From: Candidatus Tidjanibacter faecipullorum
GTDB taxonomy: Bacteria > Bacteroidota > Bacteroidia > Bacteroidales > Rikenellaceae
Direction of reading: 5' to 3'
DNA length: 45,369 nt
Assembly (NCBI GenBank): GCA_019116245.1
Contig: DXCC01000028.1
Location: 1 to 45,369 of the forward strand
Shown: in pieces, positions 9,342 through 17,732 of the stretch
How positions within the stretch are numbered: the stretch's first letter is position 1
Layout of the letters: each line of letters starts with the position of its first letter
Notes under the pieces: generated by a model
Told to the model about the DNA's origin: nothing
Database searches by the model: none
What the model saw: only the letters and a program-made list of their open reading frames with translations
Program-made: the position numbers and the translations under genes

Positions 9342-10895
9342 TTAGAAGGGACTCTCCTCGTCGAAGGTCTTCATCGGGCGGCCGAACGAGCCGCCGTCGG
9401 TACCGAATTCCGAGTCGAAGTCGGCGGCGCCGGCTGCCGAGAGCGACGAGCCGAAGTCGTCGTTCATGCTGCTGTCGATAAACGAGTCGCCGCCCACCTC
9501 GTCGTCGTAGTCGAGGAAGCGGGCCTGCTCCTTGCGGAAGCGCAGCCGGACGGTGTCGGTGGCGCCGTTACGGTGCTTGGCCAAAATGATCTCGGCCATG
9601 CCAGCCGTGGGGTTGCCGTCCTCGTCCTGCGTGAAGCCGAAATACTCGGGGCGGTGAATGAAGGCCACGATGTCGGCATCCTGCTCGATGGCGCCCGACT
9701 CACGCAGGTCGGAGAGCTGGGGCCGTTTCAGACCCGAACGCGACTCGATCGAACGGTTCAGCTGCGAGAGGGCAATGATCGGGATATTCAGCTCCTTGGC
9801 GATCGACTTCAGGCCGCGCGAGATGGAGGCGACCTCCTGTTCACGGTTGCCGCGGCTGTTCACGTCGCCGGTCATCAGCTGCAGGTAGTCGATGATGAGA
9901 ATTTGAATGTCGTGCTGGGCCTTCAGACGGCGTGCCTTGGAGCGCAGCTCGTAGATGGAGAGTGCCGGGGTGTCGTCGATGAAGAGCGGAGCGGCAGGCA
10001 GCGCGCGGGTGGTCTGTTCCAGGTGGCGCCACTGTTCGGCGGTGAGCTTGCCGCTGCGGATATCGGCCGACGAGAGGCCCGATTCGGCCACGATCAGACG
10101 CATCATCAGCTGCACGGCGCTCATCTCCAGGGAGAAGATGGCAACCGGTTTCTCGTAGTCGATGGCCATGTTGCGCGCCATCGAGAGGACGAAGGCCGTT
10201 TTGCCCATCGACGGACGGGCCGCGATGATGATCAGGTCAGAGGGCTGCCAGCCGAGCGTCAGCTTGTCCAGATGGGTGAAGCCGGTGGGCACGCCGTTCA
10301 TCGTGCCGCCCTTGGCGTGGGCCTCCTCGATCGCCTTCATGGCCTTGTCGAAGATGACGCTGGCGTTCTGTACGTCCCGTTTGACGTGTCCTTCCGATAC
10401 CTTGAAGATCTCCGATTCGGCAAAGTCGATCAGGTCGGTGACGTCCGAGCTCTCGTCATAGGAGCGTTTCTGGATCTCGGTCGAGGCGCGGATCAGTTCG
10501 CGCTGGACATATTTCTGGGCGATGATGGTGGCGTGGAACTCGATGTTCATGGCCGAAGCCACCTTCTGGGTGAGCTGGGCGAGGAAGGGGGCGCCGCCGA
10601 CCTCCTTCAGCTTCTTCATCTTCTTGAGCTTCTCGGTGACGGTCAGCAGGTCGATCGGCTTGTTCTCGGAGGCCAGCTCCTCGATGGCCCGGTAGATGGT
10701 GCGGTGCGTGTCGAGGTAGAAGGCGTCGGCAGTCAGAAATTCCTGCACGGTCGTGATGCTGTCGCCCTCCAGCATGAGGGCGCCCAGCACGGCCTCCTCC
10801 AGTTCGACGGCCTGGGGCGGCAGGGTGGATGGAGTATCGGTCAGCGAATCAGCCGCTTGGCGATTGTTCGCATTGGAAGGGTAACTTCTAGCCAT
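9342..10895 (-). CDS. dnaB: Replicative DNA helicase
   Basis: DnaB is the hexameric helicase that unwinds DNA at the replication fork. The N-terminal primase-interacting domain begins at about residue 25 (LPPQAVELEEAVLGALML), and the RecA-like C-terminal domain carries Walker A ARPSMGKT (226-233), Walker B ILIIDYLQLM and the later motif LSQLNRSIE. No intein interrupts it. The ATG at 10895 (MARSYPSNAN) gives 517 aa. Upstream in-frame ATGs as far as 11081 would add a low-complexity arginine-rich stretch unlike the family. It appears to be the first gene of the run to kdsC. The acidic, Asp/Ser/Gly-rich tail (about 465-517) is of the disordered type. Confidence 0.96.
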   Translation of the reverse strand: MARSYPSNANNRQAADSLTDTPSTLPPQAVELEEAVLGALMLEGDSITTVQEFLTADAFYLDTHRTIYRAIEELASENKPIDLLTVTEKLKKMKKLKEVGGAPFLAQLTQKVASAMNIEFHATIIAQKYVQRELIRASTEIQKRSYDESSDVTDLIDFAESEIFKVSEGHVKRDVQNASVIFDKAMKAIEEAHAKGGTMNGVPTGFTHLDKLTLGWQPSDLIIIAARPSMGKTAFVLSMARNMAIDYEKPVAIFSLEMSAVQLMMRLIVAESGLSSADIRSGKLTAEQWRHLEQTTRALPAAPLFIDDTPALSIYELRSKARRLKAQHDIQILIIDYLQLMTGDVNSRGNREQEVASISRGLKSIAKELNIPIIALSQLNRSIESRSGLKRPQLSDLRESGAIEQDADIVAFIHRPEYFGFTQDEDGNPTAGMAEIILAKHRNGATDTVRLRFRKEQARFLDYDDEVGGDSFIDSSMNDDFGSSLSAAGAADFDSEFGTDGGSFGRPMKTFDEESPF

Positions 10896-10922
10896 GATGA
10901 TGCGTTTGGAAAAATCGGAGGA

Positions 10923-10930
10923 TAAAGATA
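10923..10930 (-). promoter_or_regulatory. Possible -7 element for the dnaB operon
   Basis: On the minus strand the sequence TATCTTTA fits the Bacteroidetes -7 consensus TAnnTTTG except for the last base. It lies 27 bases before the dnaB ATG. No clear -33 TTTG is seen, so this is a weak call. Confidence 0.35.
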
Positions 10931-11114
10931 CGAAAAAGCCGGCGACGATGCACGGCCTGGGGCGGCACTCCGGCCGCCCGACCGCTGTACCCCCGCTGGC
11001 TGTCAGCTGCCTGGCCGGAGTGTGGTATTTTCTGATGCAATCCGATTTGCGGATAAGGTTCGCCAATCGACGCGGCTGCATGGGCCGCAGACCGGGCGGA
11101 GGGAGGCGTCCGGT

Positions 11115-13007
11115 CTATCGACGTCGGGAGCGGGGACGGGACGGCTGTCCGTCGGTGGTTCGGGAGCGGTCGCCGGAATCGGGGTTGCCGCCACCGGGGC
11201 GGTGTTTTTTCGGAGCCAGGTTCTCGGCATGGTGCTTGGCCCCGTGGGGGGCGAGCTGGTCGCGGCGCAGGCTGCCGTCCGCCTCGCGGAAGAAGTAGCT
11301 CTTCTGGCGTCGTTTCTCCTCCTGCGTGCGGGCCACGTAGAGCGGCTGCCGGGTGTAGGGATCCATGCCCGTGTAGAACATCACCGAGCTGAGCGTCATC
11401 GGCGTGGGGGTCAGGTCCTGCACCTGTTCGAGGTGGAAGTTGAGCGAACGGGTGATCTCCGACAGGTGCTGCATGTCCTGCTCCGTGCAGCCCGGGTGGC
11501 TCGAAATGAAGTAGGGGATCAGCTGGTATTTCAGCCCGTGTTCGCGGCAGATGCGGTTGAAGTCGGCGTTCAGTTCGCGGAACAGGTCGAACGAGGGTTT
11601 GCGCATCAGCTTCAGCACCTTCTCCTCCGTATGTTCGGGGGCCACCTTCAACCGGCCGGAGGTGTGGTTCAGGATCACCTCGCGCAGGTAGGCCCCGCCG
11701 TCCGTGTGGTCGAAGAGGTCGTAGCGGATGCCGCTGCCGATAAAGGCCTTCTTGACCCCCTTGACCTCGCCGATGCGGCGGTAGAGCTCGAGCAGCCGCC
11801 GGTGGCTGTTGTCGAGGTTGGGGCAGGGTTTCGGGTGGAGGCACGAGGGACGCGTGCAGCTTTCGCAGCGGGTGCGGTCGCGGCCGCCCATGCCGTACAT
11901 GTTGGCCGAGGGGCCGCCGATGTCGGAGAGGTAGCCCCGGAAATCCTCCATGCGGGTGACTTTCTCCACCTCGGCGAGGATCGAACGCTCGCTGCGCGAG
12001 GAGATGAACTTGCCCTGGTGGGCCGATATGGTGCAGAAGCTGCATCCGCCGAAGCAGCCCCGGTGGAGATTGACCGAGTGTTTGATCATCTCATAGGCGG
12101 GAATCGTCCCCCGGTTGCGGTAGCGGGGGTGGGGCAGGCGGGTGTAGGGCAGATCGAAACTGTGGTCGATCTCGGCTTCGGTCAATGCCGGATAGGGGGG
12201 CGTGACCACAACCCACCGGTCGCCCGTGCGCTCCACGAGCGTGGTCTCCTGCCGCAGCCGGTTGCTCTCCACCTCGATGTGGACGAAGTTTTCGGCGAAG
12301 GCCGTCTTGTCGGCCACGCACTCCTCGTAGGCGTGCAGGCGGAGGGTGTGGGCCGGATCGAGCCGGTTCACGTAGTCGTCGTCGGCCACGAAGGCCACCT
12401 GGGGCAGCTTGCGCAGCAGCTTGGCATTGAATCCGTTGCGCATGGCGCGGGCCACGTCGATGATCGACTTGTCGCCCATGCCGTACATGAGCAGGTCGGC
12501 CCCGCTGTCGATCAGTACCGAGGGGTGGAGCGAGTCGCTCCAGTAGTCGTAGTGGGTCAGTCTGCGCAACGATGCCTCGATGCCGCCGATCACGACGGGC
12601 GTGTTCGGGTAGAGCGACTTGAGAATGCGCGTATAGACGGTCACCGCGCGGTCGGGGCGGAATCCGGCCTTGCCGCCGGCCGTGTAGGCATCGTCGCTGC
12701 GCAGGCGGAGGTTGGCCGTGTAGTGGTTCACCATCGAATCCATGCTGCCGGCCGAGACGCCGAAGAAGAGGCGCGGTTTGCCCAGTTTGCGGAAGTCGCG
12801 CAGGTCGTCGCGCCAGTTGGGCTGCGGCACGATGGCCACGCGGTAGCCTTCGGTCTGCAGCAGCCGGCCGATGACCGCCGCTCCGAAGGAGGGGTGGTCG
12901 ATGTAGGCATCGCCGGAGAACAGGATGACGTCGAGGTAGTCCCAGCCGAGTGCTTCCACCTCTTTGGCCGTGGTCGGGAGCCAGTCGCGCGTGTCGTAGG
13001 GAGTCAT
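11115..13007 (-). CDS. YgiQ family radical SAM protein
   Basis: This 630-aa protein is a radical SAM enzyme of the YgiQ (UPF0313) family, whose substrate is unknown. The N-terminal region (MTPYDTRDWLPTTAKEVEAL, then DVILFSGDAYIDHPSFG) is the conserved YgiQ start, which fixes the ATG at 13007; open sequence further upstream overlaps the NYN gene out of frame. The iron-sulfur motif CFGGCSFC (CxxxCxxC), preceded by HRG, lies near the middle. A cysteine cluster, CESCTRPSCLHPKPC, may bind a second metal centre. The C-terminal 60 residues or so are basic and proline-rich and look disordered. The gene follows the NYN gene after a hairpin. Confidence 0.92.
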   Translation of the reverse strand: MTPYDTRDWLPTTAKEVEALGWDYLDVILFSGDAYIDHPSFGAAVIGRLLQTEGYRVAIVPQPNWRDDLRDFRKLGKPRLFFGVSAGSMDSMVNHYTANLRLRSDDAYTAGGKAGFRPDRAVTVYTRILKSLYPNTPVVIGGIEASLRRLTHYDYWSDSLHPSVLIDSGADLLMYGMGDKSIIDVARAMRNGFNAKLLRKLPQVAFVADDDYVNRLDPAHTLRLHAYEECVADKTAFAENFVHIEVESNRLRQETTLVERTGDRWVVVTPPYPALTEAEIDHSFDLPYTRLPHPRYRNRGTIPAYEMIKHSVNLHRGCFGGCSFCTISAHQGKFISSRSERSILAEVEKVTRMEDFRGYLSDIGGPSANMYGMGGRDRTRCESCTRPSCLHPKPCPNLDNSHRRLLELYRRIGEVKGVKKAFIGSGIRYDLFDHTDGGAYLREVILNHTSGRLKVAPEHTEEKVLKLMRKPSFDLFRELNADFNRICREHGLKYQLIPYFISSHPGCTEQDMQHLSEITRSLNFHLEQVQDLTPTPMTLSSVMFYTGMDPYTRQPLYVARTQEEKRRQKSYFFREADGSLRRDQLAPHGAKHHAENLAPKKHRPGGGNPDSGDRSRTTDGQPSRPRSRRR

Positions 13008-13032
13008 TGTCGGGGAGGTTGCGGGTATGCGA

Positions 13033-13064
13033 CGCCCGCCGTCGGGGGATCCGGACGGCGGGCG
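13033..13064 (-). terminator. GC-rich hairpin between the NYN gene and ygiQ
   Basis: An 11-bp perfect stem (13033-13043 with 13054-13064) lies 14 bases after the NYN stop codon and 25 bases before the ygiQ ATG. No T-tract follows, so it may be a terminator, an attenuator or a structured linker in one transcript. Confidence 0.4.
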
Positions 13065-13078
13065 CTGAAGTTTTGGAA

Positions 13079-13702
13079 TCAGATGATGAAGTCGCAGTGT
13101 TTGATGAGGTCGTCCTTGATGGGGTTGCCCAAGTGGTTCAGGTAGACCTGCAGGCCCTCTTTGCGGGCGAACTTGATCGGTGTGATGAAGTCCGAATCGC
13201 CGGCGATCAGGGCGATCTTGTCCACCACCTTGCGGGTGGCGAGCCAGGCCATGTCCAGACCGAATTTCATGTCCACGCCTTTCTGGCGGAACAGCGGGCG
13301 GTAGCCGGTGATGGTGGGCTGCATGGCCGAATAGTCGATCTGGGGCGCCCAACCGGTGAAGGCCAGCTGGCCGATGCGGAGGGCGACGCGTTCGCGTTTG
13401 GCCAGTTCGTCCAGGAAGGCGAGTTTGTCGCGGTAGGCCTGCGTCATCGAGAAATCTTTCTGGCCGCCGTCGATCTTTTTGATGGTGCCGCCGAAAGGCA
13501 GGCAGTCGTAATAGAAAATACGGTAGAGTACGTCTTCGATCGTTTCGGAATCCTCGGCCGTTTTGGCACGGATGGCTTCGATCGTACGGCTCACCTCGTG
13601 CAGTACGTTGTCGGACGTGAATGATTGCCCCGGATTACTTTTCTTGAAGGACGATTCCAGAAAACCGCCATCGATCAGTACGCATACTTTTGCAATCGAC
13701 AT
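13079..13702 (-). CDS. NYN domain-containing protein (DUF88/LabA-like)
   Basis: This 207-aa protein is a PIN-like NYN domain, the fold of metal-dependent RNases. Acidic metal-binding positions are visible: D11 in VLIDGG, the conserved GVDMKFGLDM segment with its aspartates, and the ALIAGDSDFITPI motif near residue 170. These match the DUF88/LabA-type layout, so the catalytic acids are probably intact. The target RNA is unknown. The N-terminus MSIAKVCVLIDGG fixes the start at 13702. A well-formed promoter lies about 110 bases upstream, and ygiQ follows after a short hairpin-containing gap. Confidence 0.88.
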   Translation of the reverse strand: MSIAKVCVLIDGGFLESSFKKSNPGQSFTSDNVLHEVSRTIEAIRAKTAEDSETIEDVLYRIFYYDCLPFGGTIKKIDGGQKDFSMTQAYRDKLAFLDELAKRERVALRIGQLAFTGWAPQIDYSAMQPTITGYRPLFRQKGVDMKFGLDMAWLATRKVVDKIALIAGDSDFITPIKFARKEGLQVYLNHLGNPIKDDLIKHCDFII

Positions 13703-13810
13703 GGTGTGTAGGGTTATTTGGGTATACGGTTGTTTTTGTGGCCGCCGGTGATGGCGGTCGGGGTTGGTTTGGGTAGCGGGAGGGGGCTCGGTGAGGGTTG
13801 TATATTGTTA

Positions 13811-13842
13811 CAAAAGTATCTTTTTTTTGTACGGAATCCAAA
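13811..13842 (-). promoter_or_regulatory. Promoter for the NYN gene
   Basis: On the minus strand TTTG (13842-13839), a 20-base spacer and TACTTTTG (13818-13811) match the Bacteroidetes consensus exactly. Transcription would begin near 13804, giving a leader of about 100 bases before the NYN ATG. Confidence 0.62.
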
Positions 13843-13878
13843 TTTCGGGGCCGTAAATGCGGCCTGTGGCGACGGGGC

Positions 13879-15102
13879 TCAGCGGAGCAGCAGCGAACTG
13901 TCGCCGTAGCTCAGGAAGCGGAATCCGTTCTCCAGCGCATAGCGGTAGACGTCGTGCCACGCCTCGCCGATGAAGGCCGACACGAGCAGCAGCAGCGTGC
14001 TCTTGGGCTGGTGAAAGTTGGTCACCATGCCGACGATCATGCGGTAGGTGAAGCCGGGCATGATCATGATCTGCGTGGCGGTGCGGATCCGGTCCATGTC
14101 GTGTGTCTCCAGGTAGGCGATCAGGGCGCCGAGCAATCGGGCGCCGTCCTGCTCGGCCGGGATGGCGTAGGCCTCCCACTGGCCGATCACCCGTTCGGTG
14201 TGGGGGTCGCCTTCCGTCACGACGCGCCAGCCCAGCACGGGCAGCGATTCGAGCGTGCGCACCGAGGTGGTGCCTACTGCCACGATGCGCCCCTCGGCAA
14301 CGGCGGCGGCCAGCCGGTGGAGCGTGTCGAGCGTCACCTCGAAGTGCTCCGTGTGCATGGCGTGTCGGGTGGGGTCGTCCGTCTTGACGGGCAGGAAGGT
14401 GCCTGCCCCCACGTGGAGGGTCACTTCGGCCGTGCCGATGCCGTCGCGGCGCAGGGCGTCGATCAGTTCGGGCGTGAAGTGCAGGCCCGCCGTCGGGGCG
14501 GCTACCGAGCCCTCGAAGCGCGAATAGACGGTCTGGTAGCGGGTGTTGTCGATCTCCTCGCTGTCGCGGCCGAGGTAGGGCGGGATGGGAATGCGGCCGA
14601 GGTGTTCGAGCAGCTGGCCGAAGGTGAAGTCGGCATCCCAGACGAAGCGGATGATGTGGGCCGTACCCGCCGTGCCTTCGTGCCACGCCTCGAGCCGGCA
14701 GGGTCGGCCGTCGTGGTCGAAGTCGATCCGCAGGGGGCCTTCCTTCCATTTCTTGAGGTTGCCCACGATGCATTGCCAGCGGCACTCGCCCCGTACGGCA
14801 AAGGCACGCTCGTAGTCGGCCGGTTCGTGCGGTTCGAGGCAGAAGATCTCGATGCGCGCACCGCTGGGCTTGTGCATGATGATGCGGGCGCGGATGACCT
14901 TCGTGTTGTTGAAGACGAGCAGGGTGCCGTCGGGCAGTTCGCTGCGGATGTTGCGGAAGACGGTCTCGGTGATCGTTCCGCGGCGCCACACCAGCAGGCG
15001 CGAGCGGTCGCGCTCCTCGAGCGGGAAACGGGCGATGCGTTCGTCGGGCAGCGGGTAGTCGAAATCGGAGATGCGGATGTTTGTTTCCAAAGCGGTAGGC
15101 AT
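13879..15102 (-). CDS. queA: S-adenosylmethionine:tRNA ribosyltransferase-isomerase
   Basis: QueA moves the ribosyl part of SAM onto 7-aminomethyl-7-deazaguanine in tRNA, giving epoxyqueuosine at the wobble position. Family signatures are present: FDYPLPDERIARFPLEERD near the N-terminus, GTLLVFNNTKVIRAR, TAGLHFTPELIDAL, LHVGAGTFLPVKTD and the C-terminal FHQPKSTLLLLVSAFIG. The ATG at 15102 (MPTALETN) gives 407 aa, longer than the usual 340-360; the extra residues are spread over internal insertions, as in the longer Bacteroidetes form. It starts only 54 bases after the RNase P RNA 3' end and has no clear promoter of its own. Confidence 0.93.
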   Translation of the reverse strand: MPTALETNIRISDFDYPLPDERIARFPLEERDRSRLLVWRRGTITETVFRNIRSELPDGTLLVFNNTKVIRARIIMHKPSGARIEIFCLEPHEPADYERAFAVRGECRWQCIVGNLKKWKEGPLRIDFDHDGRPCRLEAWHEGTAGTAHIIRFVWDADFTFGQLLEHLGRIPIPPYLGRDSEEIDNTRYQTVYSRFEGSVAAPTAGLHFTPELIDALRRDGIGTAEVTLHVGAGTFLPVKTDDPTRHAMHTEHFEVTLDTLHRLAAAVAEGRIVAVGTTSVRTLESLPVLGWRVVTEGDPHTERVIGQWEAYAIPAEQDGARLLGALIAYLETHDMDRIRTATQIMIMPGFTYRMIVGMVTNFHQPKSTLLLLVSAFIGEAWHDVYRYALENGFRFLSYGDSSLLLR

Positions 15103-15156
15103 GAAAGGCCGGTGCGGAAGGGTGCGGCCGACGCCGGACGACAACAAAAAAAGAGG

Positions 15157-15540
15157 GAAAGTCTGCATGCGGCTGTAAGCCGGGTTCTGTACGCCGCCGC
15201 CCCTCGCGGTGCGGTGCGCTTCCGCCATTTATCTACTCGTACGGTCTCCCGCACGCTCCAGCGGCCTACCCCCCGACAGCGGGCGAGCAACCCTTGAATG
15301 TCGGTATACATGGCCTTGCAACCCGTCGGTGGTACGGCTCCGCGTGTCGCCACGACGGACGGTGGGCTCTTACCCCGCCTTTTCACCCTTGCCTCCGCAG
15401 GACGGAGGCGGTTGTTCTCTGTTACCTTGAACCGTGCCCTCACGGACATCTACCCGTTAGGTAGGACGGTGCTCTGTGTTGCCCGGACTTTCCTCTCCCC
15501 CGCGGGCGGGGCAGCGACGGAACGCCGCGGCAGACTTTTC
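15157..15540 (-). ncRNA. rnpB: RNase P RNA (bacterial type A)
   Basis: The RNA subunit of RNase P cuts the 5' leader from pre-tRNAs. Read on the minus strand, the 5' part has the universal GAGGAAAGTCCGGGC (about 15495-15481) and the 3' part has ACAGAACCCGGCTTA (about 15190-15176), its pseudoknot partner region. The ends pair: AAAGTCTGC at the 5' end (15538-15530) complements GCAGACTTT at the 3' end (15166-15158), forming helix P1. Other conserved pieces are TAAGAGCCCACCG and CGAGTAGATAAATGG. A run of seven T (15152-15146) after the 3' end probably ends the transcript. The size of about 384 nt is normal. It has no protein-coding content. Confidence 0.95.
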
Positions 15541-15547
15541 CTGGCGG

Positions 15548-15555
15548 CAAAAGTA
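15548..15555 (-). promoter_or_regulatory. -7 element of the rnpB promoter
   Basis: TACTTTTG on the minus strand is a perfect TAnnTTTG and ends seven bases before the mapped rnpB 5' end, the spacing expected for a -7 box. A matching -33 box is not evident. Confidence 0.65.
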
Positions 15556-15585
15556 CGCATAATTCGCCGAAACGCCGCATGGTTG

Positions 15586-15611
15586 CCGGCCGTTTCGCGT
15601 GCGGCGGCCGG
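15586..15611 (-). terminator. Possible hairpin terminator after mqnD
   Basis: CCGGCCG (15586-15592) and CGGCCGG (15605-15611) form a 7-bp stem directly after the mqnD stop codon and before the rnpB promoter. It is short and has no T-tract. Confidence 0.3.
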
Positions 15612-16424
15612 TCAGCTGCGCAAAAACGTCTCCGGCTGCATGTCCAGCAACCGTGCGACGGCCCGGCAGCCCTCCTCGCCGAGGTCGGTCGAGTAGGTGT
15701 TCACGAAGGTGTCGATGTGGCTGCGCATGACCTGTTCGTCGAGCTCCTGGGCATGGCTGCGCACGAAGGGCAGGCTCTCGTCGGGATGGGCGAAGGCGTA
15801 CTCGATGCTGCGGCGCAGCACGCGGTCGACGGTGGCCTGCACCTGGCCGGGCAGCGTGCGGTCCACCACGATGACGCCCAGCGGCAGCGGCAGTCCCGTG
15901 CGTTTCTCCCACTCCACGCCCAGGTCGGCCATCAGGTGCAGTCCGTAGTTCTTGTAGACGAAGCGCCCCTCGTGGATCAGCACCCCCGCGTCGCATTCGC
16001 CGCGGGCCACCACGTGCGGAATGTCGGAGAAGAGATAGGAGCGTTTGTCGGCCAGATGGGGATAGAGCCGTTCGAGCAGCAGGTTGGCCGTCGTGTGGCG
16101 TCCCGGGATGGCGATCCGCATGGCGCAGTCGTCGGTTGAGGCCTCCTCGTCGGCGGTGACCAGCAGGGGACCGTTGCCGCGTCCCAGCGCGCTGCCGCTG
16201 TGCAGGGCACAGTAGCGGTCGGCGATGAGGGGCAGGATGGCGTAGCTGGCCTTGCTGACGGCCGGCTGGCCGTTCTGGGGAACGATCAGCCGCGAGTTGA
16301 GCTGTTCAATATCGGCAAAGGTGACGTCGAACGTGAGCCCTTCCGTGTCGATGCGGCCGTGAAGCAGGGCGTCGAACATGAAGGTGTCGTTCGGACAGGG
16401 GGATATGGAAAGATTGAGTGTCAT
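15612..16424 (-). CDS. mqnD: 1,4-dihydroxy-6-naphthoate synthase (futalosine pathway)
   Basis: MqnD converts cyclic dehypoxanthine futalosine to 1,4-dihydroxy-6-naphthoate in the alternative menaquinone route. The N-terminus LSISPCPNDTFMFDALLHGR is diagnostic of MqnD, whose fold is that of periplasmic binding proteins. The stretch GRHTTANLLLER is the family's conserved threonine-containing loop, and PLPLGVIVVDR is also typical. The ATG at 16424 (MTLNLSIS) gives 270 aa, the usual size; open sequence further upstream overlaps mqnB out of frame. The gene starts one base after the mqnB stop, so the two are co-transcribed. Confidence 0.94.
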   Translation of the reverse strand: MTLNLSISPCPNDTFMFDALLHGRIDTEGLTFDVTFADIEQLNSRLIVPQNGQPAVSKASYAILPLIADRYCALHSGSALGRGNGPLLVTADEEASTDDCAMRIAIPGRHTTANLLLERLYPHLADKRSYLFSDIPHVVARGECDAGVLIHEGRFVYKNYGLHLMADLGVEWEKRTGLPLPLGVIVVDRTLPGQVQATVDRVLRRSIEYAFAHPDESLPFVRSHAQELDEQVMRSHIDTFVNTYSTDLGEEGCRAVARLLDMQPETFLRS

Positions 16425-16425
16425 G

Positions 16426-17064
16426 CTATGGATGATTGGTCGATTGTTCGGTTGCAGAGGGGGTCGTGTGAAGCCATTCCAGCAGGCGGACCAGGTCGGC
16501 GGCAAGCCGTTCGGTTGCCTCGCCCAGACGCCATTGCGCGAAGGGATCGCCCACGTAGTTGGAGAGGCAGCGCAGTTCGGTAAAGGGCACTCCGAAGGTC
16601 CGGCAGACGGCAAAGAAGCCGGCTCCCTCCATGTTTTCGATGGCGGCCGACGACAGCGGGGAGCGGTAGGGGGTGCCGGCGGTCTCGACCGTGTCGGAGA
16701 CGACGCTCCGGAACGGCGCGCCGTCGGGCAGGGAACACCGGTAGCCGTTTCGCTCCGGCGTGTCGTGTGCGGCCAGGGGGTGGAACCCGCCGTCGCGCAG
16801 CGAGCCGAGTGCGGCGAGGTTCTCCTGCTCGACCAGCAGCGATCGGCACAGGGGGAGCGCACGGTCGCGGGCTCCGGCGATCCCGGCCAGCACGAGCCGG
16901 TCGGGGCGTCTCCGTCGGATGGTGCGGATCGTCGCTTCGGCGCAGGCCAGGGAGCCCACCCCGCAGCGGAAGACCTCGACGGTGTCGCCGTGGGCCAGTA
17001 CGAAGGGGCGTGCCTCGATCCAGGTGGGAATGAGTACGACGATGTGGGGTGCAGCAGTGGGCAT
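16426..17064 (-). CDS. mqnB: Futalosine hydrolase
   Basis: MqnB removes hypoxanthine from futalosine, giving dehypoxanthine futalosine for MqnC. The 212-aa protein has the nucleoside phosphorylase fold shared with MTA/SAH nucleosidase: a CGVGSLACAEATI glycine region, a LVLAGIAGA strand, and the active-site motif AIENMEGAGFF, whose glutamates hold the ribose. SNYVGDPFAQW carries the late catalytic aspartate region. The adjacent mqnD supports futalosine rather than MTA or SAH as substrate. Its ATG overlaps the thiN stop codon by one base in TAATG, so the two are coupled. Confidence 0.92.
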   Translation of the reverse strand: MPTAAPHIVVLIPTWIEARPFVLAHGDTVEVFRCGVGSLACAEATIRTIRRRRPDRLVLAGIAGARDRALPLCRSLLVEQENLAALGSLRDGGFHPLAAHDTPERNGYRCSLPDGAPFRSVVSDTVETAGTPYRSPLSSAAIENMEGAGFFAVCRTFGVPFTELRCLSNYVGDPFAQWRLGEATERLAADLVRLLEWLHTTPSATEQSTNHP

Positions 17065-17732
17065 TAGCGGACGTTTTTGGGTTCGTAGGTGCGGAAGACG
17101 AGGGTGGGGCCATCCGTGTCGATGACGAAGCGGTCGCCTTCGGCTTCGTTGAGCGTACCGCACCACCAGGCGCGCAGCCCCTCCTCGGGAGCGGGATAGC
17201 GCAGCCCCTCGAAGTGCAGGCGTGTGGCGGGCGAGAGGGTGAAGAGGGAGACCTGCTGACGGGCGAAACTGGCAAAGGCCGTACGGTTGTGGATGGCGTC
17301 GAAGACCCCGTAGGGGGTGAGCAGGCGGATGTCGGCCTGGCGGACATAGTCGGGCAGCAGGCCGATGTTTCCGAGGGTGTGGTCTTCGCGGCGGCCGGTG
17401 GCGCCGAGAATGGCCAGGCGGGTGTAGCCCTGCGCGAGACAGTAGCGGAAAGCCTTGGAGAGGTCGTTGGTCTCCTGTTCGCCGATCCGCACGAAACGGT
17501 CGGCAAACCGTTCGGTCGTGGCGCGGCTCACCGAGTCGCCGTCGCCGACGATGGCCGAGGGGGTGCCTCCGTGGGCGGCATAGCGGTCCGCCGCGCCGTC
17601 GCAGCAGACCACATGGCGGGCATTGCGCAGCACGGCGGCCGGCAGCCCCGCCTCGGGGTAGTCGCCGTCGGCGAGGATGACCGCGTCGTAGACGGTGGCG
17701 GTATCAGGCATCGGGTAGGGGAGTTTGTTCAT
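17064..17732 (-). CDS. thiN: Thiamine pyrophosphokinase
   Basis: The enzyme transfers pyrophosphate from ATP to thiamine, making TPP directly. The 222-aa protein has the kinase's catalytic domain markers ADGDYP, VCCDGAADRYA, SAIVGDGDSVS and ETNDLSKAFRY, followed by GATGRREDHTLGNIGLL, and a beta-rich thiamine-binding C-terminal domain. An in-frame ATG at 17711 is an equally reasonable start and would shorten the overlap with pnuT from 29 to 8 bases. The position after a PnuC-family transporter gene indicates uptake plus activation of thiamine. It is coupled to mqnB downstream. Confidence 0.92.
   Translation of the reverse strand: MNKLPYPMPDTATVYDAVILADGDYPEAGLPAAVLRNARHVVCCDGAADRYAAHGGTPSAIVGDGDSVSRATTERFADRFVRIGEQETNDLSKAFRYCLAQGYTRLAILGATGRREDHTLGNIGLLPDYVRQADIRLLTPYGVFDAIHNRTAFASFARQQVSLFTLSPATRLHFEGLRYPAPEEGLRAWWCGTLNEAEGDRFVIDTDGPTLVFRTYEPKNVR

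Noticed and set aside
9342-10895. Intein in DnaB, a frequent insertion site
   Set aside because: Walker A and flanking motifs are contiguous and the length is normal.
10966-11022. 10-bp inverted repeat with a 37-base loop after ygiQ as a terminator
   Set aside because: The loop is long, there is no T-tract, and GC-rich DNA gives such repeats by chance.
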